64,000 bases of DNA from Pseudocalidococcus azoricus BACA0444 (GCF_031729055.1 NZ_JAVMIP010000012.1:1-64000), one strand, 5' to 3'. Counted from the first letter of the stretch, positions 10,046 through 20,794 are shown. Notes: a model not told the origin generated them from the letters alone. Translations and numbers: made by a program.

Positions 10046-10874
10046 AAGTATTTGCCTTGATAAAATTAAGTGCCTGAGCCGCTGTCCTCCCAAGACGGAT
10101 TGAGGGACTTCGCCTTTTGATCCTAATAGACCGCTGGCTGGCTTTTCAATGCAATAATTTTTAAATGTTTAGCCTAAAAATTCATTAGAAGAATTTATTA
10201 CTTCTGCTTCTGGAGAATTTCTAAACACGAGCCTGAGGGGGATAGGGCTCAAATCATCCGTGATCTGCCCACTCCTCCATCACCTGATTGGAAATCACGC
10301 CGGCCATGCATGACTTGGGGAAGACTCAGTCGGCCTTGCCCTAAAGCTTGCTATCCAATCCTTGAAGAATCTGCACCCGATCAGTTTGGGGGGCATATCT
10401 CCAGGCCTGGGGAGGGACTGATGACACCGCATTTTGGGATAACATTTGACAGGCAATTCCAGATCACTTGAGTATTCGTACCATCAAGTAGTTCGATACA
10501 ACTGAGGAATCTACTTAAGCGTTAGGAATAGCCCTATAGTAAACAGTAATGATTCGTGAGAATAGCCCAGAATTATCTATCCCTGCAAAGTTTTGGTTTC
10601 ATCCTAGGCTCAACGAGGGGGGATTCTTTACCAAGGCTTCTGATGATCAGTCATTCTCACAAATGAAGACGGACTGCTATATTGCAGACTGAAGATTGAG
10701 AAATATTTTCTTTAAGGTTATCTCAGTCATCAACTATCGTGTTACACAGACTGTTCTGACGCGTAAAAATGTTCAAAGTTTCACCAGTGAGAGGTTTTCT
10801 GACTTGCTCTTAAGCAGCCCTAAATAAGTCACGCTATATCTATTTCAGCTACTTTGCTTAAAAAATTGAGATTG
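10046..10874. other. Gene-free spacer with a MITE copy
   Basis: About 830 bases with no supported gene. One perfect CCAGGCCTGG lies at 10401-10410, a pair of inverted GTGAGAAT/ATTCTCAC blocks occurs near 10554 and 10653, and MITE copy B lies at 10735-10838. Confidence 0.55.
10735..10838 (+). mobile_element. MITE-like repeat, copy B
   Basis: It begins TATCGTGTTACACAGACTGT and ends CCTAAATAAGTCACGCTATA, which are imperfect inverted terminal repeats. About 104 bases with no coding capacity. The inner GAGGTTTTCTGACTTG block matches the other copies. Confidence 0.8.
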
Positions 10875-12086
10875 CTATTCACCCTTGAGTTGTCCTTGGA
10901 ATTGTAAACACAGCCAACTGCCAAATAGGGCAAAAACAATCCAAAGCCAACCGTGGATGCTGAGGGAGGCAATTCCCCCCAAGAAAGCACTGACATTACA
11001 GCCAAAGGACAGTAAAGCACCAAACCCCATCATGAATCCTCCCATTCCTCTCATCAGAGCATCCGGCCAACTCAAAACAAGGCGAACTGTAAAGCGTCCA
11101 GCTAAAGCTGCCCCTAAAATTGCCCCTAAAATCAGACCAATATTCATGACAGAACTGACATCGGCAAAAATACTATGATTCAGGGCATATTGAGCCGGTT
11201 CACTTTGCCAGAAAGGGGACTGATCCGGTTGCCAGCCTAATTTTTGTGCGGCATGGGCGGCCCAAACCAGAAAGCCCCAGGTAATCCGCCAGGGCTGTCC
11301 TGATACAATCAAGGTTAAACAGGCCAGGAGAGCTAAAACTACTGCACCTGTTGCTAAAGACCAGGGGCCACGGATTATCTTCATCAGCCCACGCTCATCG
11401 GTATCATGAGCAGGAACTAGCTTCTTCTGAGGAGAATGATCCTCTGGTTGCAATGGATCTCGATTGAAGCAAATAATTACACCAGCCAGAATTCCGAGGA
11501 GAGTTAACTGTAAGGTAACGCCGCCAACCCAACCCAATGACTCATTCCAAGCAATGGGTGGCCAACTAGGTAATTGAGCCCAAAAGGGTCGGGTCAAGCT
11601 AGCGAGGAATGAACCGAGGCAAAAGGTTAAAATTGTCACAAGGGTTGAAAGATTCCCTTGTCCAAATCCGGCTAACGTACCACAGCCACAACCACCCCCT
11701 AATTGCATCCCAATCCCAAACAAAAAAGCTCCCAGCATCCCTGCAATACCAACTGGTGCCAACGCTCCCCGGATGGTTTCTCCAGCTACTTCACCAATAG
11801 CCAGCACGGGGGCAAACAAAAGTGTAGCCAGACCTAACAATAAGCATTGCGCCAGCAGTCCCCGTCCATCTCGTTGCAGCCACCATTTGCGATAGGCGGA
11901 ACTAAAACCAAAGCGGGCATGATGCAACGTCAAACCAAGGCCGATTCCCAAAATAAATAAGATGCTCTGTCGCCAACCATAGACGGATAAGGCAACTGTG
12001 CTTAGGACTACCAGGCCAAGGGTAATCGCCAGAACCATTGAAGAACGAAATCCTTGGGAATACTCAGTCCGTTGAGAAAGGCTCAT
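10875..12086 (-). CDS. YeeE/YedE-family thiosulfate/sulfur transporter
   Basis: A 403-residue, roughly ten-helix membrane protein of the YeeE/YedE (TsuA) family, whose studied members import thiosulfate through a path lined by conserved cysteines. The family signatures are present: HHARFGFSSAYR near residue 54, GGGCGCGTLAGFGQG (about 128-142) and, in the second half, GFGALLSFGCNVSAFLGG. The two-fold internal repeat is visible. Its ATG overlaps the stop of the small upstream gene in an ATGA, implying translational coupling. With the rhodanese further upstream it forms a sulfur-handling operon. The exact substrate is not determined. Confidence 0.9.
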   Translation of the reverse strand: MSLSQRTEYSQGFRSSMVLAITLGLVVLSTVALSVYGWRQSILFILGIGLGLTLHHARFGFSSAYRKWWLQRDGRGLLAQCLLLGLATLLFAPVLAIGEVAGETIRGALAPVGIAGMLGAFLFGIGMQLGGGCGCGTLAGFGQGNLSTLVTILTFCLGSFLASLTRPFWAQLPSWPPIAWNESLGWVGGVTLQLTLLGILAGVIICFNRDPLQPEDHSPQKKLVPAHDTDERGLMKIIRGPWSLATGAVVLALLACLTLIVSGQPWRITWGFLVWAAHAAQKLGWQPDQSPFWQSEPAQYALNHSIFADVSSVMNIGLILGAILGAALAGRFTVRLVLSWPDALMRGMGGFMMGFGALLSFGCNVSAFLGGIASLSIHGWLWIVFALFGSWLCLQFQGQLKGE

Positions 12087-12220
12087 TTTTTCGGAGGTGT
12101 TTTTGTTTTGTTTTCAGAAGGAAGGGTACAAGCGGTAGCATCCAATTGGGGCAGTAGAACCAAAGCGGCTGCACTGATGAGTAAAGCACCAACAAGAACC
12201 GTAGAGCCTAATATTTTCAT
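12083..12220 (-). CDS. Small secreted or membrane-anchored protein in the sulfur operon
   Basis: A 45-residue protein starting at the ATG at 12220, which has AGGA about 8 bases upstream. The frame is open further upstream, but that extension has no ribosome site. It has a hydrophobic segment (about residues 5-24) followed by DATACTLPSENK and a lysine-rich tail, so it is either a secreted peptide or a single-pass membrane protein with one cysteine outside. It overlaps the transporter start by 4 bases and lies 141 bases below the rhodanese. I know no family for it. Its position suggests a partner of the sulfur transporter. Confidence 0.6.
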   Translation of the reverse strand: MKILGSTVLVGALLISAAALVLLPQLDATACTLPSENKTKTPPKK

Positions 12221-12361
12221 AGATAAATCCTGCAAAAGACGAGGCATAGATGAAAAAGGCGACAGCAGCAAAGTCACAGCCAAAAAGATTCAACTGTCGC
12301 CTGATGATAATCCTGAAAGACCATGACTTCAAGGTAATGATCTCAATTATCGCCAAAAGAG

Positions 12362-13324
12362 TTAACCGATGGGATCAGGGCCAGTTTGCACAGGCAAATC
12401 AGTGGCACTATATTCTGTCCAAGAACCTTCATAGATACGGACTTTGGGGTATTTGAGTAAGTGCTTCAGGACGATGTATTGCAAGGTAGCTTCTCGACCA
12501 GTGCTGCACGTGACAATCACATCTTGGCTGGGGTCAACTTTTTTGCTGGCTAAAATTGCCTTGATTTCGTCCAAAGACTTGAGTTTATGGGGGTTATCTG
12601 TAGTTGTGAACGTGGGCCAAGGGATATTCCGTGCGCCGGGAATGTGCCCATTACGGATAAACACATTTTCTTCACCGCTAAAGAGCTTTGGTGGCCGTGG
12701 ATCAACAAAAACGACCCCAGGCTTACCAATCAGTTGCTTGACCTGAGCCAGATTGACGCGAATGTTTGGATTATCTTGCACTTTCGGTTGGGCGACTGAA
12801 TACTTGGGATAAGCTTTGGTTACTTCGCCGTTACTCACTTTATAGCCCGTAAACCCACCATCCAGAACTGCAATATCCTGAAAGCCAAGTCGCTCTAGGA
12901 TATAGGCCACCATCGTTGCACCGAGAACATCCCGAGCATCGGAATAGACCAGGACTTTACTATTGTTGCTAACTCCAGCATTGCCAAGGATTTGGGTGAG
13001 TTTAGGCTCAGACCAGTACTGGACAGGCAAGCGACCATCGGGGCCACGAAAGGCAGCATCGGCAATATTTACGGCATTGGGGAGGTGAGCGGAAATGTAT
13101 TCCAGGGGGTTATTCCGCACGTCCAAGATGCGCAAGTTTGAATTATTGGCTTGAGACTTGACCCAATCTGGACTGACAAATTGGATCGTCGCTCCAGGGG
13201 CAGCATTGGCATTGACAATGAGGGTGACAGGCAACGCTACGACAGCCAATAAAAAGGCAATCGCTAAGAATAGTCGCGTGGATCGCCAGCCCAGACGAGA
13301 TAAGGATCGTTTTAACGCTTTCAT
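12362..13324 (-). CDS. Exported tandem-rhodanese sulfurtransferase
   Basis: A 320-residue thiosulfate/3-mercaptopyruvate-type sulfurtransferase. An N-terminal signal segment (about residues 18-42, ending AAP) predicts export to the periplasm. Then come two rhodanese domains. The first (ILDVRNNPLEYISAHLPNAVN) lacks a catalytic cysteine. The second (FVDPRPPKLFSG ... NGHIPGARNIPW) ends in the active-site loop CSTGRE. I chose the ATG at 13324, where the signal peptide begins naturally, over an open extension to 13381. It heads an apparent operon with the small secreted gene and the YeeE transporter, so it probably acts on periplasmic sulfane sulfur. Confidence 0.88.
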   Translation of the reverse strand: MKALKRSLSRLGWRSTRLFLAIAFLLAVVALPVTLIVNANAAPGATIQFVSPDWVKSQANNSNLRILDVRNNPLEYISAHLPNAVNIADAAFRGPDGRLPVQYWSEPKLTQILGNAGVSNNSKVLVYSDARDVLGATMVAYILERLGFQDIAVLDGGFTGYKVSNGEVTKAYPKYSVAQPKVQDNPNIRVNLAQVKQLIGKPGVVFVDPRPPKLFSGEENVFIRNGHIPGARNIPWPTFTTTDNPHKLKSLDEIKAILASKKVDPSQDVIVTCSTGREATLQYIVLKHLLKYPKVRIYEGSWTEYSATDLPVQTGPDPIG

Positions 13325-13381
13325 AAGACTAAAGTTCCAAAACTCTGCAAAACTGAAAGCCTGAATTAGTATCGTCGTCAA

Positions 13382-13450
13382 GTAGGCGAGAGATAATATA
13401 CATCATAAAGCCTACGTCTTTTATGTAGATTATCAGGCTTCATGTAGCCT
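13382..13450. promoter_or_regulatory. Dyad-rich region upstream of the rhodanese operon
   Basis: Three perfect short inverted repeats overlap here: GTAGGC/GCCTAC (13382-13387 and 13410-13415), CATAAA/TTTATG (13404-13409 and 13420-13425), and AGGCT/AGCCT a little further out. The AT-rich TAATATA between the first arms could be a -10 region. The block is a candidate operator for a sulfur-responsive repressor. The regulator is not identified. Confidence 0.35.
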
Positions 13451-13503
13451 AGCTCATCCTTTAGAAAAATTCCAGGCCTGTCAGGAGAAAATAATAAGGT
13501 TAA

Positions 13504-14073
13504 TTAATGGTCTGTATTGTCTGACTCAATGGTTGTAGCCGCAGTGGGGGTATTTTTGGACTTGGTGGGAGATTTCTTTTTCCGACCCTTGCCATAAATA
13601 TGAATTTGATAGAGAGGAGCTTGCTTCATCCGCTTGACTCCGCTCAAAATCATCAAGGTCATTAATGTCCCGACTAAGCTGGTAATCCATAACCCACACC
13701 CAGCTGCAGTTCCCAGGCCAGCGGTTAACCAGAGAGCGGCGGCAGAGGTCAGACCCTTAACTTCTGGCTTCACTCCATGACTTGACTGTTGCAAAATTAG
13801 GCCGGCACCAATAAACCCCACCCCTGTAGCGACCCCCTGCACCGTCCGACTTAAGGCATTGGTGGAATTAAGATCAATCCCGGCCTGGAGGGGCAACATG
13901 ACAAAAAGGGCAGAACCCACGCTCACAGCCATATAGGTGCGTAGGCCAGCGGGCCGGCCCGGTTGTTGTCGGTTCAAGCCAATCGCGCCACCGACAAAAA
14001 ACGCCATCCCCAAACGCAACGAAATCGTGAATATATCATCCGGGCTGAAGAATAGGGTGTTTTCTAACGCCAT
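13504..14073 (-). CDS. MgtC/SapB-family membrane protein
   Basis: A 189-residue inner-membrane protein with the MgtC/SapB N-terminal domain. FFVGGAIGLNRQQPGRPAGLRTYMAVSVG (described here in two parts, FFVGGAIGLNRQ and PAGLRTYMAVS) and GVATGVGFIGAGLIL are diagnostic, with about four or five helices up to residue 150. The ACT-like C-terminal domain of Salmonella MgtC is missing and is replaced by a short basic, Thr/Lys-rich tail, as in many bacterial SapB forms. The family is linked to survival at low magnesium and to ATP synthase modulation. The role here is unknown. Confidence 0.88.
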   Translation of the reverse strand: MALENTLFFSPDDIFTISLRLGMAFFVGGAIGLNRQQPGRPAGLRTYMAVSVGSALFVMLPLQAGIDLNSTNALSRTVQGVATGVGFIGAGLILQQSSHGVKPEVKGLTSAAALWLTAGLGTAAGCGLWITSLVGTLMTLMILSGVKRMKQAPLYQIHIYGKGRKKKSPTKSKNTPTAATTIESDNTDH

Positions 14074-14231
14074 CAGACATACCTCACTAAACCCTGTGAA
14101 TAAGGGGATTATAGGATTTGAATCAGGTTAAGTAAAGTTTAGGGTTGATCACCATGTCGTCGAGTAGTCGAGGTTCCCACTGGAGAGAACAGATAAATAT
14201 TCGGACGTTGAGACTGAGGTGAGTTACTTTT

Positions 14232-14819
14232 CTATGGCTCAGCTAAGGTGTGTTCATCTCTCGCCGCTTTCCAAATGGCCTGGGCCGCATCAAGATTCAT
14301 AATCAATATCCCAATACCCACGATTAAATCTGGCCAACCGGATAACCAGAGGAGTGTGACCAGGCCGGCTCCAATGATGGCAATGTTGGCGAGAGCATCG
14401 TTCCGGGCTGAGAGAAAAGCAGCTTTAACTAAACTACCCTCATGATGGCGATATTGGGCAATCACAAAGGCACAAACCAGATTCACAACTAGCGCGCCTA
14501 GGCCAGTCCCAGATAATAACCAAGGTTCCGGTGGAGTTGGGGTCGCAAACTTCTGCCAGACGGCCCAAACGAGCGCAACAGCCGGAATCAACAGCACACC
14601 CGAGAGGAACATCCCCACAAATGCCCGTATTTTTGCCGGCCAGCCCAAGGCAATCAGAATTAAAAAATTAACGGCAGCATCTTCGAGAAAATCAATACTA
14701 TCGGCAAATAGGGAAATGGAGTTGATTTGTCTGGCAACCCAAAATTCAACGAAAAAGTAACTGAGGTTGGCAACTCCTACGAAAAGAATGGCACGACGTA
14801 AGCCGATATTTTGGGCCAT
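14232..14819 (-). CDS. Short cation diffusion facilitator (CDF) family transporter
   Basis: A 195-residue protein matching only the membrane domain of CDF metal/proton antiporters, with about six helices. Helix 2 carries FADSIDFLEDA, the counterpart of the family's LADSxHxxxD, and helix 5 carries SARNDALAN, the counterpart of the second metal-site helix. The cytosolic C-terminal dimerisation domain present in ZitB/YiiP is absent, so it is about 100 residues shorter than typical. Asp is kept but the usual site histidines are not obvious, so metal specificity cannot be guessed. Confidence 0.8.
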   Translation of the reverse strand: MAQNIGLRRAILFVGVANLSYFFVEFWVARQINSISLFADSIDFLEDAAVNFLILIALGWPAKIRAFVGMFLSGVLLIPAVALVWAVWQKFATPTPPEPWLLSGTGLGALVVNLVCAFVIAQYRHHEGSLVKAAFLSARNDALANIAIIGAGLVTLLWLSGWPDLIVGIGILIMNLDAAQAIWKAARDEHTLAEP

Positions 14820-14868
14820 GATTCAACCTAGCGAGAGGATCTCAATATGTCAGGGTATAGCAAAAAAC

Positions 14869-15102
14869 TCAGGCCTGGGATGAATAGGGGGGATAGGCTA
14901 CTAAGGTCGTTTTCTGCCGGCCTGTTAGTTTTCGCCCCAAAGACCACAGCCCCAAATAGACTAAGCTGGCAAAAATCAGGGGTAAAAGTTTGGCCACGGT
15001 CAACAAGGATTGGAATGACCACCAAAACCGTCTTGGCCAACTCCAGGCCTGGTGAGTGATGGGAAGATACCGAAGCGTTGTAACTGGGCGAGACTGAGAC
15101 AT
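14869..15102 (-). CDS. Small hypothetical membrane protein
   Basis: A possible 77-residue protein with one hydrophobic stretch (about 32-55, TVAKLLPLIFASLVYLGLW) after a Trp-rich segment and before a basic tail. The ATG at 15102 has AGG about 8 bases upstream. It lies 49 bases above the CDF transporter gene on the same strand and could be co-transcribed. An opposite-strand frame of similar length overlaps it (14847-15059), and neither has a recognised family. I prefer this one because of the membrane segment and the operon-like position. Confidence 0.45.
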   Translation of the reverse strand: MSQSRPVTTLRYLPITHQAWSWPRRFWWSFQSLLTVAKLLPLIFASLVYLGLWSLGRKLTGRQKTTLVAYPPYSSQA

Positions 15103-15270
15103 AAGATAACCTAATTAATTAAAATACTAAAAATCGAGTGAGTTACCGTAAATTAGTTTTTAATTTTGACATACTGGCTGAAGTTTATGCAATGGTTAAG
15201 TCTGGGCTAATTAAGAGATGGCTCCAGAAGTTACAGTGATTAAGGCTCTAAAACTGGCTTGAGGCAAGGT

Positions 15271-16284
15271 ATGGGAACAATCCAAGGCATTTATGAAGTG
15301 GGGATTGGCACACCGGATTTACGCGCCCAGGTGCAGTATTGGCAGCAGTTGGGCTATCGGATCAGCGCAATGGGTCAATTATCAGCGAGAGAATCCCAGG
15401 CCTTGTATGGGGTAGATTCAGCTTTGCAGTCATTGCGCTTAGGGCATCAGGAGGCGGATCATGGCTTGGTACGACTCATGGCCTGGGAAAGCCCGACGGG
15501 GCCTGGCCTGGGGTTGGCTTCGATGAGGATGGTTGGTAATCGCTGGGGAACAACTTTAACTGCTGATCTGTTAAATCTTTTGAACCATCTGGAACTGCTC
15601 ACTCAAGAATCACCCGAAACATACCGCTACACCGAACCCCTGTGGAGTCAAATTTATGCTGCTGCCAAGTCCGCCCGACCCTGGAGTGATCCATTACTGG
15701 GAGTGCGAGAAAGTTTGTGGCTGAACCCATTGACCCGTCATGTTTTCTTTCAGCGGTTTAATTACGAACTCCCGCACTATGGCACGGTTAATCCCCATTC
15801 ATTGCTCCAAACCAGTCAAATTACCCATGTTGGCCTGGTGATTCAAGGGGACAGTGGGGAGGTGCTGAATTTTTATGACCAGGTATTAGGGCTGTTGCGC
15901 GCTCGGGATGGCCTGGTGGATCACTATGAAGACAATCCCGCGGCTCGGCCTATTTTGGCTCTGGGGCCTGGAGATTATTACTACACCACTGATTTTGATG
16001 ATCCCCGCTCGAACATAACAGAATTGAGGCAAGTCAGATCTGGCCGGCTAAAGGTGATTCGCTTTCCAAAATCTTTAAATTTGGAGAATAAACTACAAAA
16101 CTCAAAACCAGGCCAGCTGGGGATGTCCCTTTATACCTATCGCATCAAGCCTATCTTAGAATTTTGGCAACGAGTTAAAGCCAGTACAGCCACCCAAGTC
16201 ACAGAGATTATCCTGAATGAATTTGATGAACCGAGCTTTTCCTTTGTGGCTCCCGATGGCTATTTCTGGACTTTAGTAAGTTAG
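15271..16284 (+). CDS. VOC (glyoxalase/bleomycin-resistance fold) protein
   Basis: A 337-residue protein with two vicinal-oxygen-chelate-like modules. The first is at the N-terminus (GIYEVGIGTPDLRAQVQYWQ, residues 5-24). The second starts at about 190 (ITHVGLVIQGDSGEVLNFY) and ends in SFVAPDGYFWTLV. Such pairs form one metal-binding barrel in glyoxalases and extradiol dioxygenases. The substrate is unknown. I chose the ATG at 15271 because GAGG/AAGG lies just upstream and homologous sequence starts there. A TTG at 15259 is also in frame. Its 3' end overlaps a decayed DUF29 gene on the other strand. Confidence 0.75.
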   Translation: MGTIQGIYEVGIGTPDLRAQVQYWQQLGYRISAMGQLSARESQALYGVDSALQSLRLGHQEADHGLVRLMAWESPTGPGLGLASMRMVGNRWGTTLTADLLNLLNHLELLTQESPETYRYTEPLWSQIYAAAKSARPWSDPLLGVRESLWLNPLTRHVFFQRFNYELPHYGTVNPHSLLQTSQITHVGLVIQGDSGEVLNFYDQVLGLLRARDGLVDHYEDNPAARPILALGPGDYYYTTDFDDPRSNITELRQVRSGRLKVIRFPKSLNLENKLQNSKPGQLGMSLYTYRIKPILEFWQRVKASTATQVTEIILNEFDEPSFSFVAPDGYFWTLVS

Positions 16285-16516
16285 CAACACTGGTAATTCT
16301 CAGCCTAGATTTCGATGGCTTCGGTAAACATCTGAGCTTCTGTAAATGGACAGGCCTGGGGTAAATCTCGGGAAAGGATTCAATTTCCGCGATCAGGTTT
16401 TCAAGATCGAGTTGGTCAAGCCGCCCCAGCCGAAGAAACTGCGCTTGCTGCTCTGTCCAGGCCAAAGAGTCTTGATCGTAAAGGACATTTACTTGAGTTG
16501 GAGTCGGCATAGTCAT
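16208..16516 (-). pseudogene. Truncated DUF29-family gene
   Basis: Residues 12-47 (LYDQDSLAWTEQQAQFL ... LDLENLIAEIES) match the N-terminus of DUF29 proteins such as the two intact copies at 55147-56180 (LYDQDLMLWYQET ... LDIENLIEEIES). After that the frame leaves the family and runs antisense through the end of the VOC gene, so the C-terminal two thirds of DUF29 have been lost. The 102-codon frame is open but is best read as a deletion remnant. Confidence 0.7.
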
Positions 16517-16600
16517 AGCCCTGTGATTGGTGTCTCCCCTCTGATGTCTATAAGTTTGGCATATTGGCCTTAAACAAAGCGGTTCGTGGGCCCATCCTGA

Positions 16601-17209
16601 CTAGGTTTTAGTTGAATTAGCCTGGACTTTACCCGCTTCCGTGGCCTGGGTCACTTCAATCAACTGCCCCGTCTTCACATCGTAAATAAACCCGTAAATG
16701 GGAATATTGCTGGGGACTAGGGGGTGACGGCGAATCCGGCGAACATCAGCAACAACACTCGCGGCTAAATCTGTAAAGGTCAGCCAATCAATAAACTGAG
16801 CTTCTTCGGGAAATGCCGACTTAAACGCTTGCCCGACATCCCGCCAACCAGATTCATCAATCACCGCTGTTTCTAAACTTTGGCTGAGGAGTCCCCGAAT
16901 CACTGCATCGGTAAAAAGCTCCATGCCGCAATTAGAGTGATGAATCACAAACCATTCCCGTGTTCCCAAAAGCTTGTAGGAAATGATCAAGGAGCGAATC
17001 GCATCATCACTGGCCCGTCCCCCAGCATTGCGAATCACATGGGCATCTCCTTCCGCCAGGCCAGCGTATTTAGCCGGATCAAGGCGAGCATCCATACAGG
17101 TGAGAATTGCAAAATGCCGGCCTGGGGGTAACGGTAATTCGCCCTTATCACCAAAATTCTCAACATAGCTCTGATTGGCTGCCAAAACCTCTGCTAAAAC
17201 TTGGCTCAT
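16601..17209 (-). CDS. Beta-class carbonic anhydrase
   Basis: A 202-residue beta-carbonic anhydrase, which interconverts CO2 and bicarbonate. Zinc ligands are visible: Cys in [11 protein letters not shown] (about residue 38) with its Asp/Arg dyad, and His/Cys in IHHSNCGM (about 93-97). [14 protein letters not shown] is the conserved nucleotide-fold motif. The compact sequence resembles the Rv1284-like clade rather than carboxysomal CcaA, and no carboxysome genes are nearby. A C-terminal extension after IYDVKTG is short and polar. It is likely a cytosolic enzyme that supplies or balances bicarbonate. Confidence 0.92.
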   Translation of the reverse strand: MSQVLAEVLAANQSYVENFGDKGELPLPPGRHFAILTCMDARLDPAKYAGLAEGDAHVIRNAGGRASDDAIRSLIISYKLLGTREWFVIHHSNCGMELFTDAVIRGLLSQSLETAVIDESGWRDVGQAFKSAFPEEAQFIDWLTFTDLAASVVADVRRIRRHPLVPSNIPIYGFIYDVKTGQLIEVTQATEAGKVQANSTKT

Positions 17210-17377
17210 AGGGATAGCTCCTAAACATCCGATAAATCGATAGTGTTATGAGACTATATCATGAGTCATAGCCGAGATTGTGAAGATTCCAGGCCAGATA
17301 GCCAGCCATAACACTTACTCGAAAGTTGGCAGAAATCTCCTCAGGCCTGGGCAACATCAATCTGTGAGTTTTAGGGT

Positions 17378-17809
17378 TTACTCCAGGAGAATTGTGCCAA
17401 TATCATCCAGGGGAGCGGCAAACACATAGTAAAAGACCCCCACCCCCAAAAGAATAATACTCAAACTGGAAATAATCACCCAGCGATCCGGCGGCTCATA
17501 AGTATCGTTTTCAATATCATCCCGCACCGTAAAATAATGTTGCATTGAAAGCAAGACAGTAAGCAAACCCACCACGGCAAAAGCCAAGCCCAACCGCCAA
17601 CCATTCCCCGGAGGTTGAATTGCTAAAGGGGGCCGCAAAATCCGCAAGCGGACAATCAGCACCCCAAATCCCATCAGAGCGACCGCACTCCGCATCCAGG
17701 CCAGGTAGGTGCGTTCATTGGCCAGATGATCCCGAATCCGATTGAGATTCTTTTTCTTAGGGGTCTTGCTGTCCGATTCCGGCGACTTCAGTTCAAGGGA
17801 GTTATTCAT
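17378..17809 (-). CDS. DUF202 (YidH-type) small membrane protein
   Basis: A 143-residue protein of the DUF202/YidH family. The diagnostic block is RDHLANERTYLAWMRSAVAL (about 26-45), followed by three hydrophobic helices (about 43-58, 71-90 and 109-131). The N-terminus is polar and Ser/Lys-rich. Function is unknown across the family. It lies about 170 bases above the carbonic anhydrase gene on the same strand, with no obvious terminator between, so co-transcription is possible but not shown. Confidence 0.85.
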   Translation of the reverse strand: MNNSLELKSPESDSKTPKKKNLNRIRDHLANERTYLAWMRSAVALMGFGVLIVRLRILRPPLAIQPPGNGWRLGLAFAVVGLLTVLLSMQHYFTVRDDIENDTYEPPDRWVIISSLSIILLGVGVFYYVFAAPLDDIGTILLE

Positions 17810-17957
17810 AGACGCTTAAACATTCCAAAAGTCAAGAGTTGGAAATCGGATACCTCAGCCTAAGCATAGGAAACGGCCTGATGGGAAAAGTGTGTCTCTG
17901 GCCGCCATGACTGAGTTGGGAGTAGTCTAGCACCAGAATTTATCAAAATACATAAGC

Positions 17958-17985
17958 TTGACCGAAGTATCGTAGTTTGTATAAG
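17958..17985 (+). promoter_or_regulatory. Sigma70-type promoter upstream of metY
   Basis: TTGACC at 17958-17963 and TATAAG at 17980-17985 are separated by 16 bases, close to the consensus for a group-1 sigma factor. This leaves a leader of about 130 bases before the metY ATG. I saw no recognisable SAM or SAH riboswitch in that leader. Confidence 0.55.
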
Positions 17986-18063
17986 ATGTTGGACAATCTG
18001 ACCTTGAGAAATCATCCCCTAGGTTAAATTAACCGGCCACCGCCCCAGAGTTGAAAGCCTTGA

Positions 18064-19452
<1,389 letters not shown>

Positions 19453-19539
19453 GCTGTACCAGTCCAATATCGAATCCGCTGTATTAAAGCCGACTTTACC
19501 CAGGCCTTTGCTGCCATTGAGGGGATTACAGGGGGATAG

Positions 19540-20613
19540 ATGCGCTACCAGGCCCTCATTTCACCAGAGACTCAGTTCTATCAGCATCCACAGCCCTTGA
19601 CTTTAGAGTTGGGGGGAACCTTAACGGGGGTGCAAGTCGCCTATCGAACCTGGGGGCAGCTTAATCAGAGTTGCAATAATGGGGTACTGGTTTGCCATGC
19701 CTTTACCGGATCAGCCGATGTCGAGCAATGGTGGGAACCGCTATTAGGCCCAGGCCACTGTCTTGATCCAACTCAGGATTTTATTATTTGCAGCAATATT
19801 CTCGGCAGTTGCTATGGGACGACTGGCCCGACTTCGATTAATCCGTTAACTCAAGCTCTCTACGGCCCTAATTTTCCAGCAATTACGATTCGGGACATGG
19901 TACATCTCCAGGCCGAGTTACTCAAAGCCTTGGGGGTAAAACAGTTACGATTGGTCATTGGCGGCTCCTTAGGCGGGATGCAGGTTTTGGAGTGGGCGGT
20001 TTTATATCCCGAAATGGTGGCGGCGATTGTGCCGATTGCGGTTTCCGGGCAACACTCGGCCTGGTGTATTGGGTTGCATGAGGCTCAACGGCAAGCGATT
20101 TATGCGGATCCCCACTGGCAAAACGGCTACTACACCCAAACTCCAGCCCGGGGCCTGGCGGTGGCGCGGATGATTGCCATGAACACCTATCGGTCTTGGG
20201 ATAGTTTTCAAATGCGTTATGGACGGACTTACCAGGCCAATGATTTTCGGATTGCCAACTATTTGAACTACCAAGGGGAAAAGTTTGTCGAACGGTTTGA
20301 TGCCAACTGCTATATCACCCTGACCCAGGCCATGGATCGCCATGATTTAACACGGGGCTACCAATCCTATACTCAGGTTCTTCAAAGCATTGCACAACCG
20401 ACTCTAGTGATTGGCATTGATACGGATATTCTCTATCCCCCCAGTGAACCGGAAGAATTGGCAGAATTGATCCCTAATGCCCAACTCCACTGGCTGAACT
20501 CCCCCCATGGCCATGATGCCTTTTTGATTAATATGACCGAACTCAATCAGAGCGTATTGGAGTTTCGCCAGCGTCAAACCGATCCGTTTACCCCAGCCCT
20601 GGCCTGGCATTAA
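19540..20613 (+). CDS. metX: Homoserine O-acetyltransferase
   Basis: MetX acetylates homoserine with acetyl-CoA, committing it to methionine. The 357-residue alpha/beta-hydrolase has the nucleophile Ser in IGGSLGGMQ (about 146), Asp in IGIDTDILYPPSE and His in SPHGHDAFL, the family's catalytic triad. VCHAFTGSADV is the oxyanion region. It follows metY, whose product uses O-acetylhomoserine, so the two genes together provide sulfide-to-homocysteine flow. Acetyl versus succinyl specificity is inferred from MetX-type sequence and context. Confidence 0.94.
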   Translation: MRYQALISPETQFYQHPQPLTLELGGTLTGVQVAYRTWGQLNQSCNNGVLVCHAFTGSADVEQWWEPLLGPGHCLDPTQDFIICSNILGSCYGTTGPTSINPLTQALYGPNFPAITIRDMVHLQAELLKALGVKQLRLVIGGSLGGMQVLEWAVLYPEMVAAIVPIAVSGQHSAWCIGLHEAQRQAIYADPHWQNGYYTQTPARGLAVARMIAMNTYRSWDSFQMRYGRTYQANDFRIANYLNYQGEKFVERFDANCYITLTQAMDRHDLTRGYQSYTQVLQSIAQPTLVIGIDTDILYPPSEPEELAELIPNAQLHWLNSPHGHDAFLINMTELNQSVLEFRQRQTDPFTPALAWH

Positions 20614-20688
20614 GTCCTGTCTTTTTCAGCCTTTTGAGAACTGTAAATCTGTTGCGGCAGAAATCCCAAAAATAATGCACCGAAGTTC

Positions 20689-20794
20689 TATAGCACTACG
20701 CAGACTGTTCTGGGTGAATAGAAACGGTCTCAGCCTTGACTAAAAAGTGCTTTCTGACTTGTCCCAATCAGAGCCCTAAATGAGTAACGCTATA
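20689..20794 (+). mobile_element. MITE-like repeat, copy C
   Basis: It begins TATAGCACTACGCAGACTGT and ends CCTAAATGAGTAACGCTATA. The ends form inverted terminal repeats that start and finish with TA. About 106 bases, no gene. It lies between metX and the tnpB gene, about 165 bases before tnpB. Confidence 0.88.
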
